Counted from the first letter of the stretch, positions 35,821 to 44,863 are shown. The stretch: 64,000 nt of DNA from Marinoscillum furvescens DSM 4134 (GCF_003386095.1 NZ_QREG01000012.1:62001-126000); one strand, 5' to 3'. Made by a program: numbers and translations. The notes: a model not told the origin generated them from the letters alone.

Positions 35821-36405
35821 ATGAAAGTAGCAATTGTAAAATATAATGCTGGCAATATCCAGTCGCTCACCTTTGCCCTCAACCGACTGGGGGTGGAACC
35901 TACACTAACCGATGATGCGGAGGAGTTAGCCGCTTCGGACAAGGTGATTTTTCCAGGTCAGGGGGAGGCCAGCTCTGCTATGCGTAGCCTTCAGGAAAAA
36001 GGCCTTGACGGGGTGATCAAATCACTCAAACAACCGTTTTTGGGCGTATGCCTGGGTATGCAGCTGATGTGTGCACATACTGAAGAAAATGACACTGAAG
36101 GCCTGGGCATTATTCCAGAGCAGGTAAAACGTTTTAATAATGATCATGTGAAAGTGCCTCACATGGGGTGGAATGATATTTCTGAAATAAAATCACCGCT
36201 TTTTGAAGGTGTCTCAAATGGAGATTACCTCTATTTTGTGCATAGTTACTATGTGCCTGTGGGGGCGTACACCATTGCTACTTGTGAATATCCCGATCCT
36301 TTTAGTGCGGCTATTCAAAAGGATAATTTTTATGCCATACAGCCACACCCTGAAAAGAGTGCAGATGCTGGTATGCAAGTTTTAGCTAACTTTTTGAAAC
36401 TCTGA
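35821..36405 (+). CDS. hisH: Imidazole glycerol phosphate synthase, glutaminase subunit
   Basis: 194 residues from the ATG at 35821 (MKVAIVKYNAGNIQSLTFAL). The alternative upstream start at 35767 would translate through a strong hairpin. The nucleophile Cys is in GVCLGMQLM, and the His/Glu pair is in IQPHPEKSADAG. It supplies ammonia to HisF. It is the first of four contiguous his genes; hisG, hisD, hisC and hisB are not in the window, so histidine synthesis is encoded at more than one locus. Confidence 0.96.
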   Translation: MKVAIVKYNAGNIQSLTFALNRLGVEPTLTDDAEELAASDKVIFPGQGEASSAMRSLQEKGLDGVIKSLKQPFLGVCLGMQLMCAHTEENDTEGLGIIPEQVKRFNNDHVKVPHMGWNDISEIKSPLFEGVSNGDYLYFVHSYYVPVGAYTIATCEYPDPFSAAIQKDNFYAIQPHPEKSADAGMQVLANFLKL

Positions 36406-36408
36406 TAA

Positions 36409-37122
36409 ATGCGTGTAATTCCAGCAATTGACATAATAGGCGGTAAATGTGTGAGGCTCACCAAGGGCGACTACAAACAGGTAAAGCAGTATGCTGATAA
36501 TCCGGTAGAAGTAGCTCAGGCGTTTGAAGCAGCAGGAATCAGGCAATTGCACCTGGTAGATCTGGATGGTGCCAAAGCCAGGCATGTGGTGAATTTCGAA
36601 ACGTTACAAAACATCAGCAAGGCCACTAGCCTGGATGTTGATTTTGGAGGAGGAGTGAAAACTCGTGCGGACTTGGAGAAGGTTCTGAAAGCAGGAGCTA
36701 AGCAGGTGACTGCAGGCAGTATTGCGGCGAATAACCGAGAAGAAGTAGCTCAATGGATAGCGGCATACGGTGCCGATAAAATCATATTGGGAGCGGATGT
36801 GCTGAATGAAAAGGTGATGGTTTCCGGATGGCAGGAAAACTCGAATATCGAATTGTTTGAATATTTGGAATACTACCAACAGCTAGGGATACAGTACGTG
36901 GTTTGCACAGATATTGATAAAGATGGTGCGCTGCAAGGACCTTCATTCCAACTCTATGAGAAAATTCAGAAACGTTTCCCAGAGCTAAAGCTGATTGCAA
37001 GTGGGGGAGTTTCAGGAAAGGAAGACCTTGTCAACCTAAAGTCTCAAGGCTTGTATGGAGCTATTGTGGGCAAGGCGTTTTACGAGGGTAGATTAACTTT
37101 GGAGGACTTAACCAATATCTGA
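36409..37122 (+). CDS. hisA: Phosphoribosylformimino-AICAR ribotide isomerase
   Basis: 237 residues, a half-barrel-duplicated TIM barrel. The general base Asp8 is in [15 protein letters not shown]; the second catalytic Asp is in [14 protein letters not shown]; phosphate sites are '[13 protein letters not shown]' and '[12 protein letters not shown]'. It opens the ribose ring of ProFAR. It sits 3 nt after hisH and shares a base with hisF (TGATG). Confidence 0.96.
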   Translation: MRVIPAIDIIGGKCVRLTKGDYKQVKQYADNPVEVAQAFEAAGIRQLHLVDLDGAKARHVVNFETLQNISKATSLDVDFGGGVKTRADLEKVLKAGAKQVTAGSIAANNREEVAQWIAAYGADKIILGADVLNEKVMVSGWQENSNIELFEYLEYYQQLGIQYVVCTDIDKDGALQGPSFQLYEKIQKRFPELKLIASGGVSGKEDLVNLKSQGLYGAIVGKAFYEGRLTLEDLTNI

Positions 37123-37877
37123 TGCTAACAAAAAGAATTATCCCATGTCTGGATATAAAGGATGGGCGCACTGTGAAGGGAGTCAACTTTGTAGATTTGA
37201 GGGACGCTGGAGATCCTGTAGAGTTGGCCGAGCGCTATACCCGGGAGGGGGCTGACGAATTGGTTTTTCTGGATATTTCTGCCACTGTAGAAAAACGAAA
37301 AACACTCATAGAGCTGGTAAAAAAAGTAGCAGAAGCCATTCATATTCCTTTTACCGTAGGTGGTGGTATCAGTACAGTGGAGGATGTACGAGCCTTGTTG
37401 CTGGCCGGAGCTGATAAAGTCTCAGTAAACTCAGCGGCAGTTCGCAACCCACAACTGATCAATGATATAGCTGCTGACTTTGGCTCACAATGCATTGTAG
37501 TAGCTATTGATACACGCTATGTAGATGGTGTGAATCTGGTACATACACACGGAGGTAGAAAACCTACGGAGATAGAAACCATAGGATGGGCGGAAGAAGT
37601 GGCGAAGCGCGGAGCTGGAGAAATCCTACTTACTTCCATGGATCATGATGGTACCAAGGCCGGGTTTGCCGTGGAGATTACCAAAAAGATAAGTGAGCGA
37701 GTCAGCATTCCAGTGATCGCTTCTGGTGGTGGTGGCAACGAAGCTCATTTCTGCGATATATTCAAAGAAGGGAAAGCAGATGCCGCATTGGCAGCGAGTA
37801 TATTTCATTACAAAGAGGTAGAAATCAAGCACCTCAAGGAAGAATTGATTAAAAACAAACTACCAATAAGACACTGA
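37122..37877 (+). CDS. hisF: Imidazole glycerol phosphate synthase, cyclase subunit
   Basis: 251 residues. Catalytic Asp11 is in [16 protein letters not shown] and the second Asp in [20 protein letters not shown] and [12 protein letters not shown] bind phosphate. It joins ammonia from HisH to PRFAR, giving imidazole glycerol phosphate and AICAR. It overlaps both neighbours by a base, indicating tight coupling. Confidence 0.97.
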   Translation: MLTKRIIPCLDIKDGRTVKGVNFVDLRDAGDPVELAERYTREGADELVFLDISATVEKRKTLIELVKKVAEAIHIPFTVGGGISTVEDVRALLLAGADKVSVNSAAVRNPQLINDIAADFGSQCIVVAIDTRYVDGVNLVHTHGGRKPTEIETIGWAEEVAKRGAGEILLTSMDHDGTKAGFAVEITKKISERVSIPVIASGGGGNEAHFCDIFKEGKADAALAASIFHYKEVEIKHLKEELIKNKLPIRH

Positions 37878-38476
37878 TGGCATTGGATTTTGAAAAAGGA
37901 GGGGGGCTACTTCCCGCAGTAATACAGGACGCTAAAACCGGCAAAGTATTGATGCTCGGCTATATGAATGAGGAGTCCCTTGCACAAACCAGGGAAACAG
38001 GAAAAGTGACGTTTTTTAGCCGTAGCAAAAACCGGTTGTGGGTAAAAGGTGAAACATCGTCTAATTTTCTGATCGTAAAAGAAATACTGGAAGATTGTGA
38101 TGGAGATACCTTACTCATAAAAGCAGATCCTCAAGGGCCGGTATGTCATACAGGTAGCGATACATGTTTTGATGAAGTGAATAAAAACGAGGTGGAGTTT
38201 CTCAATCACCTGACTGCTATCATAGAAGACCGTAAAAACAACCCAAGTGATGCTTCTTATACCGCCAGCCTTTTTAAGAAAGGTACCAATAAAGTAGCGC
38301 AAAAAGTAGGAGAAGAAGCCGTGGAAGTGGTCATTGAAGCAAAAGATGATAATGACGACTTGTTTTTAAATGAATCTGCAGATTTGCTTTTTCACCTGAT
38401 GGTATTGCTATCACATAAGGGTTTTTCCTTAGATGATGTGGTGAAAATACTTAAATCAAGGCACCAAACTTCCTGA
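37877..38476 (+). CDS. hisIE: Bifunctional phosphoribosyl-AMP cyclohydrolase / phosphoribosyl-ATP pyrophosphatase
   Basis: 199 residues. The N-terminal cyclohydrolase half (1-105) has SRSKNRLWVKGETS and the metal-binding DCDGDTLLI, GPVCHTGSDTCF. The C-terminal pyrophosphatase half (about 110-199) has SYTASLFKKGTNKVAQKVGEEAVEVVIEA. It performs the second and third steps of histidine synthesis. It is the last gene of the hisHAFI(E) block. Confidence 0.96.
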   Translation: MALDFEKGGGLLPAVIQDAKTGKVLMLGYMNEESLAQTRETGKVTFFSRSKNRLWVKGETSSNFLIVKEILEDCDGDTLLIKADPQGPVCHTGSDTCFDEVNKNEVEFLNHLTAIIEDRKNNPSDASYTASLFKKGTNKVAQKVGEEAVEVVIEAKDDNDDLFLNESADLLFHLMVLLSHKGFSLDDVVKILKSRHQTS

Positions 38477-38527
38477 TAATCTGATTTTTTCATACATTAT
38501 AGGTCGTAAATAAAGCACCGACCTAAA

Positions 38528-40012
38528 ATGAAAAAATACGATGTGGTTGTCATAGGCGCTGGCCCGGCAGGATATGCCGCTGCTATGCGTGCGATCGATT
38601 TCAAGAAAAAAGTAGCACTGATTGAGAAAAAGCAACTCGGAGGAGCGGGAATTCACCATGGAGCGCTGTGGAGCAAAACGTGGTGGGAGCTAAGCCGAGA
38701 AGCCAATATGCTACGCAAACACGGAGATACACTCAATACTGGTAGTGTAGAGTTTTCCTTTAAAAATGTGAAGTCTGAGGTGCGAAAAGCTGTGAAGGAG
38801 CGCATGGAACAGCTAGAGCACCACATGCACAATATCAATGTGTCTATTGGAGATGGCCTGTTTGACTTTATACAGGGGAACGCTCGGGTAATCGATACCA
38901 ATCAGGTATCCATCAATACGGCTGATGGAATAGAGACGGTCTGGGCAGACTATATTATACTCGCTACAGGTAGTAAGCCACGTAAACTACCTAACATTCC
39001 CATAGACGAAGAAATGGTCTTTACCAGTGATGGACTGGATAAGTTGGAATCCTTCCCCAAAAGTATGGTGATACTAGGGGCAGGGGTTATTGGTTGTGAG
39101 TTTGCTACTATATTCTCCAATTTTGGCCATACCAAGGTGCATTTGATCGATAAGGGTGACCGTATACTTCCTTTTGAAGACGAAGATGTGGTGAAAGTAA
39201 TAGAGCGCAATCTTGAAGCTAAAGATGTGCTCGTCCACAGAAACTCACGTCTAATAGACATGCGTAAAGATGGAGACATGGTAGCCTATACACTGGAATA
39301 TACAGATGGCTCGAAAGAAGTGTTTCGGGTAGAAAAGGCGCTGGTGTCTGTAGGTCGTGTTCCTAATTATGAAAATCTCTTTGATCAGACGATTGATATA
39401 GAGTTAGATAATAGAGGGATAATCGATGATCGAACACAAACCAGCATTTCCAATATCTATGCAGTAGGGGATATTACAGCGGATATTTCACTCGTAAATG
39501 TAGGTGAGCTTGAAGGTCGCTATGCGATCGAGCGTATTTTTGGCAAACCAGAGCGGGATCTTATTTACGAAAACATTTCTACCATTATGTTTTTATCTCC
39601 CGAAGTGGCTGGTGTAGGTATGAATGAAATACAAGCCCGAGAAAAAGGGCTGGAATATAAAGTGGTAAGCATTGATTACTCCTGTATTCCAAGGGCAATA
39701 GCCATGCGTAACACTCAGGGCTTTATCAAAATATTGGTAACCAATGATGATAGTCAACGAATTTTGGGGATGCGTGTGGTAGGGGAGCATGCCTCTAGCG
39801 CCATTCAGGCAGTTGCCTTGTTGATTTCCATGGACCGTGGTATCAAAGAGCTGGCAGAGCTGATTCACCCACACCCATCCATTATAGAAGGTATTCAGGA
39901 GTGCGGCCGTATGTTGCTGGGCAAGCCAATGCTAAAGCCAGCGGTCTTGAGAAATGCAATGGTCTGTAAGACCTATACCAATGGCAAATATGCCGACTTG
40001 ATGGTGAGTTAA
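38528..40012 (+). CDS. FAD/NAD pyridine-nucleotide oxidoreductase lacking the redox disulfide
   Basis: 494 residues with the architecture of dihydrolipoyl dehydrogenase and soluble transhydrogenase: FAD motif VVIGAGPAGYAAAM (7-20), NAD motif MVILGAGVIGCEFATIF, a second FAD motif NIYAVGDIT, and a dimerisation domain with HPHPSIIEG. The redox motif GGxCxxxxCxPSK is here GGAGIHHGALWSK (38-50), so both cysteines are gone (Gly41, Ala46). Disulfide exchange is impossible; an NAD(P)H-using flavin reaction such as transhydrogenation is more likely. A 7-bp hairpin (38500-38506/38519-38525) lies 2 nt before the ATG. It converges on the next gene with no gap. Confidence 0.88.
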   Translation: MKKYDVVVIGAGPAGYAAAMRAIDFKKKVALIEKKQLGGAGIHHGALWSKTWWELSREANMLRKHGDTLNTGSVEFSFKNVKSEVRKAVKERMEQLEHHMHNINVSIGDGLFDFIQGNARVIDTNQVSINTADGIETVWADYIILATGSKPRKLPNIPIDEEMVFTSDGLDKLESFPKSMVILGAGVIGCEFATIFSNFGHTKVHLIDKGDRILPFEDEDVVKVIERNLEAKDVLVHRNSRLIDMRKDGDMVAYTLEYTDGSKEVFRVEKALVSVGRVPNYENLFDQTIDIELDNRGIIDDRTQTSISNIYAVGDITADISLVNVGELEGRYAIERIFGKPERDLIYENISTIMFLSPEVAGVGMNEIQAREKGLEYKVVSIDYSCIPRAIAMRNTQGFIKILVTNDDSQRILGMRVVGEHASSAIQAVALLISMDRGIKELAELIHPHPSIIEGIQECGRMLLGKPMLKPAVLRNAMVCKTYTNGKYADLMVS

Positions 40013-40630
40013 TTATTTCCAGTTGACATAGTCAGGTAAACTAAAATCATCTTCAGAAATGGTAGGCTGAGTACGCATTTCTTCCGCCACCATTTCATAG
40101 GTGATGCCAGGTACTCTTTTCACTACTTTTAATGGCAGGGCATTCCATTCCCAAAGCTCTGCCACACTTCCCTTTTCAAACACCCATACGTTACAGGGCT
40201 TGCCCAGCAATGTGTCGAGGCCTGTAAGTTGGCCTCCTTGCTGATTGTAGATGGCCTTGCTGGTTTGTTCCAGGTTTTTATACCCCAGCAATTGGCTCCA
40301 GGTATAATCTGATGACTTGGTTCCCGAGCTGTCCAAATGATTGATCGAATACATCATATTGCCATCTGTAAGTGTAGACCTCATCTCTGAGCTGCTCACG
40401 CCATATCTTTTAAAGACTATTTCTTTGGTTTCATAAGATCGCCACCCATTCCTGTCAAAAATCAACCTGACCGAACCCTCTGCGCCATTGATGATGGTGT
40501 AGGTGATTTCTGCCTCTTCTAGTGGGAATCGCGCGGGTAATTTTTCGTTGAGAGAAGTCGAATTGCCTGTTTGTGCGTTGAGCACACTTGATGAAAATAG
40601 CAGGAAGAAAATGAGTAGATGTCTGCGCAT
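40013..40630 (-). CDS. Exported protein of unknown function
   Basis: 205 residues with a signal peptide (to 'VLNAQ', residue 20). The mature part has a repeating beta pattern ('AEITYTIINGAEGSVRLIFD', 'WRSYETKEIVFKRYG', 'GLDTLLGKPCNVWVFEKGSVAELWEWN'), reminiscent of LolA-like or DUF-type periplasmic proteins that read lipoprotein or lipid state, but I cannot name the family. It ends next to the flavoprotein gene on the other strand without an intergenic gap. Upstream is a terminator for the minus-strand genes beyond it. Confidence 0.65.
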   Translation of the reverse strand: MRRHLLIFFLLFSSSVLNAQTGNSTSLNEKLPARFPLEEAEITYTIINGAEGSVRLIFDRNGWRSYETKEIVFKRYGVSSSEMRSTLTDGNMMYSINHLDSSGTKSSDYTWSQLLGYKNLEQTSKAIYNQQGGQLTGLDTLLGKPCNVWVFEKGSVAELWEWNALPLKVVKRVPGITYEMVAEEMRTQPTISEDDFSLPDYVNWK

Positions 40631-40677
40631 GTTATAGGTGAGGTTGGTGATGGTCTTTTGAAATTACCAGAAATTTC

Positions 40678-40714
40678 TAAAAAAGAAAACCCCGAGGACA
40701 TTCTCCTCAGGGTT
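40678..40714 (-). terminator. Terminator after the PNP/deiodinase-like operon
   Basis: On the minus strand AACCCTGAGGA pairs with TCCTCGGGGTT (40714-40704/40698-40688, one mismatch), followed by TTCTTTTTT. The 150 nt between it and the end of the nitroreductase-fold gene contain no gene I can support. Confidence 0.8.
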
Positions 40715-40866
40715 CCAACCAGCTATAGACAAGATTCCTGACTTTCATCAGGAGTTGTTTCAAAATTTGATAGCACTAAGATGGGATATCTTCTATTTGC
40801 GCGACTGCCAAAACACTTAATCAGACTGCCAAAGTTGAAAAAGATGCCTTCAATGGCTGTAAATAG

Positions 40867-41547
40867 CTATTTGTAGAACTTTGAAACTTCGGAAAGTGGC
40901 TTTCTTTCCAGGTCAGGAACGTACACTTCTTGCTCTGGATAGCCTACCGGAAGGAGAAGAAAAGGTCGTTCGTTTCCTGGTCTTTCTAGTAATTTGGAAA
41001 GAAAATTCATCGGTGATGGTGTGTGAGTAAGCGTTACCAGACCAGCGTTGTGAATGGCAGTGATTAGCATCCCGCAGGCTATGCCCACAGATTCATTGAC
41101 ATAGTAGTTGTTTACTTTTTCACCGTCTATAATGTCGTAGGCTTTTTTAAATACGATGATGAGCCATGGGGCTTTTTCCAAAAAAGGTTTGTGCCAGTCG
41201 GTACCAATAGGGGCCAGGTCTTTGAGCCATCGATCAGTCATTCGCCCATGGTAGCTGTCGTACTCTTCTTTTTCTGCCGCCTCACGTATTTGGGTTTTGA
41301 GTTCAGGGTTGGAAACAGCACAAAATGTCCAGGGCTGCTTATGTGCTCCGGATGGAGCAGTAGAAGCTGTCATTATCAGATTTTGAATGAGTTTTTCTGA
41401 TACAGGGCGGTCAGATATTTCACGAACTGTTCGGCGCTGGTCCAGCTGACGATAAAACTCTTGTGCTCTTTCTTCAGACTCTTCCAGGGTGAAGTTGGGG
41501 ATGCTGTGCTCTACATGAGTAAAGCCATTGATTTGCTTGGTTTTCAT
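40867..41547 (-). CDS. Iodotyrosine deiodinase-like nitroreductase-fold flavoprotein
   Basis: 226 residues of the nitroreductase fold with FMN contacts RRTVREIS and APSGAHKQPW. It resembles the iodotyrosine deiodinase subgroup rather than BluB or NfsB: 'GTDWHKPFLEKAPWLIIVFK', 'YYVNESVGIACGMLITAIHN', 'AGLVTLTHTPSPMNFLSKLL', 'LLLPVGYP' and 'VPDLERKPL' run parallel to the vertebrate enzyme. The three residues that grip the amino-acid part of halotyrosine are in place: Glu95, Tyr99 and Lys120. Reductive dehalogenation of iodo- or bromotyrosine is therefore predicted. It lies 15 nt after purine nucleoside phosphorylase in the same operon, with no obvious metabolic link. Confidence 0.85.
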   Translation of the reverse strand: MKTKQINGFTHVEHSIPNFTLEESEERAQEFYRQLDQRRTVREISDRPVSEKLIQNLIMTASTAPSGAHKQPWTFCAVSNPELKTQIREAAEKEEYDSYHGRMTDRWLKDLAPIGTDWHKPFLEKAPWLIIVFKKAYDIIDGEKVNNYYVNESVGIACGMLITAIHNAGLVTLTHTPSPMNFLSKLLERPGNERPFLLLPVGYPEQEVYVPDLERKPLSEVSKFYK

Positions 41548-41562
41548 TGATGGGTGGATGTG

Positions 41563-42381
41563 TTAAAGTGATTTTATTACTTCTTTAAATAACCTTACCA
41601 GGTGTTTTTCAGCCTTGCCAGCAGTGGATATGATGTCTTCGATATCTACGGGAGCAAGGTTGTCAGGGTCACATTCGTCAGTAAGTACAGATACAGCGCT
41701 TACAGGAAGCCCCATCTGATTGGCCGCGATTACTTCAGGTACCGTAGACATACCAACAGCATCAGCACCGATATTTCTTAGATATCTATACTCGGCACGT
41801 GTTTCCAGATTGGGGCCTGCCACGGCTACATATACTCCTGCGTTTAGCGGGATGCCCGCTTCTGCAGCTACTTTTTTCATGATTCCATTCATCTCAGGAT
41901 CATAGGGCATGCTTAGGTCGGTAAATATAGGGCCAAATGCTCCGGCATTTTTTCCCCTCAAGGGGCTTTCCGGTAGCAAACTGATATGATCATCCAGAAG
42001 CATTAGTTCGCCCTTTTGCCAGCTGAGGTTCATGCAACCTGAAGCATTGCTAATCAAAAGCTTTTCAATGCCTAAAAACTTCATCACGCGAACCGGAAAT
42101 ACAACCTCCTCCATGCTGTACCCTTCGTAGTAATGAAATCTCCCGCTCATGGCCACTACTTGTTTGCCTTCTAGCAAGCCGTAGATCAGTTTACCCTTAT
42201 GAAACTCTACTGTGGCTATCGGGAAGTTGGGTATTTCGTCGTAGCTTATTTCTAGTTGTACTTCTATGTGATCTGTCAGTGCGCCTAAGCCTGTACCCAA
42301 AATGATTCCCAACTCAGGAGAAGAGAATCCTTTGTCTTGTAAGAATTTCACCGTTTCATTTACCTGATCACTCATGTGCAT
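41563..42381 (-). CDS. Purine nucleoside phosphorylase (trimeric type)
   Basis: 272 residues (270 if the second ATG at 42375 is used). Motifs of the trimeric PNP/MTAP family are 'LGIILGTGLGALTDHI', 'VAMSGRFHYYEGYSMEEVVFPVRV', 'NASGCMNLSWQKGELMLL', 'VAVAGPNLETRAEYRYLRN' (purine site Glu) and 'GADAVGMSTVPEVIAANQMGL'. It cleaves inosine and guanosine with phosphate for purine salvage. It is the first gene of a two-gene unit with the deiodinase-like gene. Confidence 0.94.
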   Translation of the reverse strand: MHMSDQVNETVKFLQDKGFSSPELGIILGTGLGALTDHIEVQLEISYDEIPNFPIATVEFHKGKLIYGLLEGKQVVAMSGRFHYYEGYSMEEVVFPVRVMKFLGIEKLLISNASGCMNLSWQKGELMLLDDHISLLPESPLRGKNAGAFGPIFTDLSMPYDPEMNGIMKKVAAEAGIPLNAGVYVAVAGPNLETRAEYRYLRNIGADAVGMSTVPEVIAANQMGLPVSAVSVLTDECDPDNLAPVDIEDIISTAGKAEKHLVRLFKEVIKSL

Positions 42382-42493
42382 TTTTAGTTTTTTGGCAATT
42401 TAGTGCCTTCCTTTTAAATCCAAAATTGCCATGAAAATTATGGCAAAGAATGTCAGCCATGGTTAACTTAACCGTCATAAACTAAGACAGGAA

Positions 42494-43669
42494 ATGAAAA
42501 AACTAATCGTTGTATTTGTATATCTGATGTGTAGCCAGGTAATGGGGCAAACGCTCGTTACTTCCACACCTTTTGAGCTTTTTGGAGACCATATTTTTAT
42601 TCAGTTGAGTGTAGATGACTCCAGGCCTGTTGATTTTATATTTGATACAGGGGACGGGCTTACTGTATTGGATACCGATGTAGCTGCGGAGCTAAAATTG
42701 GAACCAGACCACAAGGCATCCAAAACCAGCGCACAGGGGAGATTGAGCGGCGCGCTCATCCCACACAACAAAATAGAAGTAGGTGCGGTGAAAATCGAGG
42801 ATATCGAGCTTTATACGACAGAGCTTACCCATTTAGAGCAGTCTGTGGGCCGAAATATTGATGGTATCATTGGTTATGATTTGCTCAAAAACTATGTAGT
42901 CAAGATTGACTATGAAGACATGATGCTGAAAGTATATAAGCAAGAAAAATTCGACTATACTGGATATGGTGAGCCGTTTAACTTTAAGTTGGTCAACTAC
43001 ATGCCATGCATGACAGCTATTGTAACCTTAAACAATGGAGAAGTTTACGAAGAGGAGTTTTTTGTGAATACAGGAGCAGGAACCACTATGGATTTTAACA
43101 CTCCCTTTGCCAATAAGCGTGATGTCATTGCCAAAACTGGAGAGCATTATTCTTATCCGGTGGCAGGTATCGGTAAAGTAGAAACCATGCACTATGAAGG
43201 ACGTGTTCAAAAATTCAGTTTTGGGACGTTTGATTTTGAACAGCTACCTGTAGGTATTAGTCAGGCCAAACACGGTATACAGCATCATAAAAAAGCTGCT
43301 GGTATAGTTGGAAACAAACTGCTCAGCAGATTTAACATCACGTTTGACTTCAAAAACAAAACCATGTATCTGGAGGCTAATAAATACCACGAAGAGCCCT
43401 TTAAGGTAAATGCAAGTGGGCTGAATCTACAGTATGATAAATCCATGGAAAAGCTTCTGGTTCACCGTGTGTATGAAAACAGCCCGGCTAAACTAGCAGG
43501 AATCAAACAGGATGATGAACTACTAGCAGTCAATGGCAAGCCTGTAAGTGCCTATACATTGCCAGAAATAAGAGAACTACTAAAAGATGCGAACAGCTCT
43601 GTAGAAGTAAAAGTAAGTCAGTATGGTATAGAAAAAGTATTTACGCTGGACCTGGATGCCCTTCTTTAG
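42494..43669 (+). CDS. Exported retropepsin-like aspartyl protease with PDZ domain
   Basis: 391 residues with a signal peptide (1-18). The first lobe has the catalytic FDTGDG (about 50-55) and the flap region; 'GIIGYDLLKNYVVKIDYE' is the typical closing strand. A second lobe has 'FFVNTGAGTTMDFN', where the expected Asp of DTG is Asn, and closes with 'GIVGNKLLSRFNITFDFKNKTMYLE'. A PDZ domain follows (about 310-391, 'VYENSPAKLAGIKQDDELLAVNGKPV'). It should act in the periplasm or at the surface on peptides. Monocistronic, with no clear promoter. Confidence 0.85.
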   Translation: MKKLIVVFVYLMCSQVMGQTLVTSTPFELFGDHIFIQLSVDDSRPVDFIFDTGDGLTVLDTDVAAELKLEPDHKASKTSAQGRLSGALIPHNKIEVGAVKIEDIELYTTELTHLEQSVGRNIDGIIGYDLLKNYVVKIDYEDMMLKVYKQEKFDYTGYGEPFNFKLVNYMPCMTAIVTLNNGEVYEEEFFVNTGAGTTMDFNTPFANKRDVIAKTGEHYSYPVAGIGKVETMHYEGRVQKFSFGTFDFEQLPVGISQAKHGIQHHKKAAGIVGNKLLSRFNITFDFKNKTMYLEANKYHEEPFKVNASGLNLQYDKSMEKLLVHRVYENSPAKLAGIKQDDELLAVNGKPVSAYTLPEIRELLKDANSSVEVKVSQYGIEKVFTLDLDALL

Positions 43670-43672
43670 GCA

Positions 43673-44863
43673 TTAATCAGTAACCTCATCAATGGCCTGT
43701 AGTATTAAGCTACAGGCTTTTTTTATTTCTTCGGGTGTGATGGTAAGGGGAGGAGCTATGCGCATGGCATTGTCACAAAACAAAAACCAGTCTGTCACTA
43801 CTCCCAACTCTATGGCTCGATCGATGATGGGTTTCAGCACTTCAAATGACTCAAACGCCACAGCCATCATTAATCCCAGGTTGCGTATTTCCTTAATTTT
43901 AGGGTGTTTGAGTTGTTGTTTAAACAATGCAGCTTTTTCAGCCACCTGTTCTGGTAGCTTTTCCTCAATAGTGACTTGCAAGGCGGCTAGTGATGCAGCT
44001 GCGCTGACCGGATGGCCTCCGAAGGTGGTAATATGACCTAAGATTGGGTTTTCTTTGAGCACATCCATGATGGCTTTGGAGCTGATAAAAGCCCCAATAG
44101 GCATACCACCTCCCATGCCTTTGGCACTAACCACTATATCGGGAACAACATCGTAGTGTTCAAAAGCCCAGAATTTTCCTGTTCTTCCAAATCCTGCTTG
44201 TATTTCGTCCAGTATGAGCAGTGCACCCACATCGTTGCATCGTTTTCTAACTGCCGAGAGGTAATCCTGAGATGCTACTCTGATACCTGCTTCTCCCTGC
44301 ACAGTTTCTAGTATTACGGCAGCAGTTTGGTTATTTATTTGCTCCAGTGCAGCCATATCATTGAAAGGAATGTGTGAATGGCCTGGTACCAAAGGACGAT
44401 AATTTCTCTTGAATATTTCGTTTCCTCCTGCCGAAAGCGCTCCATGTGAGGACCCATGATAGGCATTGACGGCCGAAAGAATGTGAGGTCTGCCTGTGTA
44501 CCTTTTGGCCAGTTTGAGTGCGCCTTCTACTGCTTCGCTACCTGAGTTTACCAGATAGATGGCATCCAGGTTATCGGGCAAGGTTTTGGTGATTGCTTCT
44601 GCTAGTTTTACCTGTGGAGACTGTACATACTCTCCGTATACCATCAGGTGCATGTATTTGTCCAACTGCTCTTTGGCAGCAGCTACCACTCTGGGGTGTC
44701 TGTGTCCTACACTGCTTACTCCTATTCCTGAAATCAGATCGATATAGGCTTTGCCATCAGGGTCATACATATAAATGCCCTCAGCATTTACTATCTCTAT
44801 CATGAGCGGAAAATCCGTAGTTTGGGCGAGGTGATCCAGGAAAAGTTGTCTGTTCGTAAGCAT
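43673..44863 (-). CDS. Class III PLP-dependent aminotransferase
   Basis: 396 residues of the acetylornithine/ornithine/GABA aminotransferase group. PLP contacts are NSGSEAVEGALKLAKRYTG, Asp219 in LLILDEIQAGFGRTG and the Schiff-base Lys248 in VVSAKGMGGGMPIGAF; ITTFGGHPVSAAASLAAL is also typical. The amino donor cannot be assigned: there are no arginine genes next to it. A promoter box (44868-44875) lies 4 nt before the ATG. Confidence 0.88.
   Translation of the reverse strand: MLTNRQLFLDHLAQTTDFPLMIEIVNAEGIYMYDPDGKAYIDLISGIGVSSVGHRHPRVVAAAKEQLDKYMHLMVYGEYVQSPQVKLAEAITKTLPDNLDAIYLVNSGSEAVEGALKLAKRYTGRPHILSAVNAYHGSSHGALSAGGNEIFKRNYRPLVPGHSHIPFNDMAALEQINNQTAAVILETVQGEAGIRVASQDYLSAVRKRCNDVGALLILDEIQAGFGRTGKFWAFEHYDVVPDIVVSAKGMGGGMPIGAFISSKAIMDVLKENPILGHITTFGGHPVSAAASLAALQVTIEEKLPEQVAEKAALFKQQLKHPKIKEIRNLGLMMAVAFESFEVLKPIIDRAIELGVVTDWFLFCDNAMRIAPPLTITPEEIKKACSLILQAIDEVTD

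Noticed and set aside
40867-41547. BluB or generic nitroreductase
   Set aside because: The Glu-Tyr-Lys triad and the C-terminal VPDLERKPL block point to the deiodinase subgroup.
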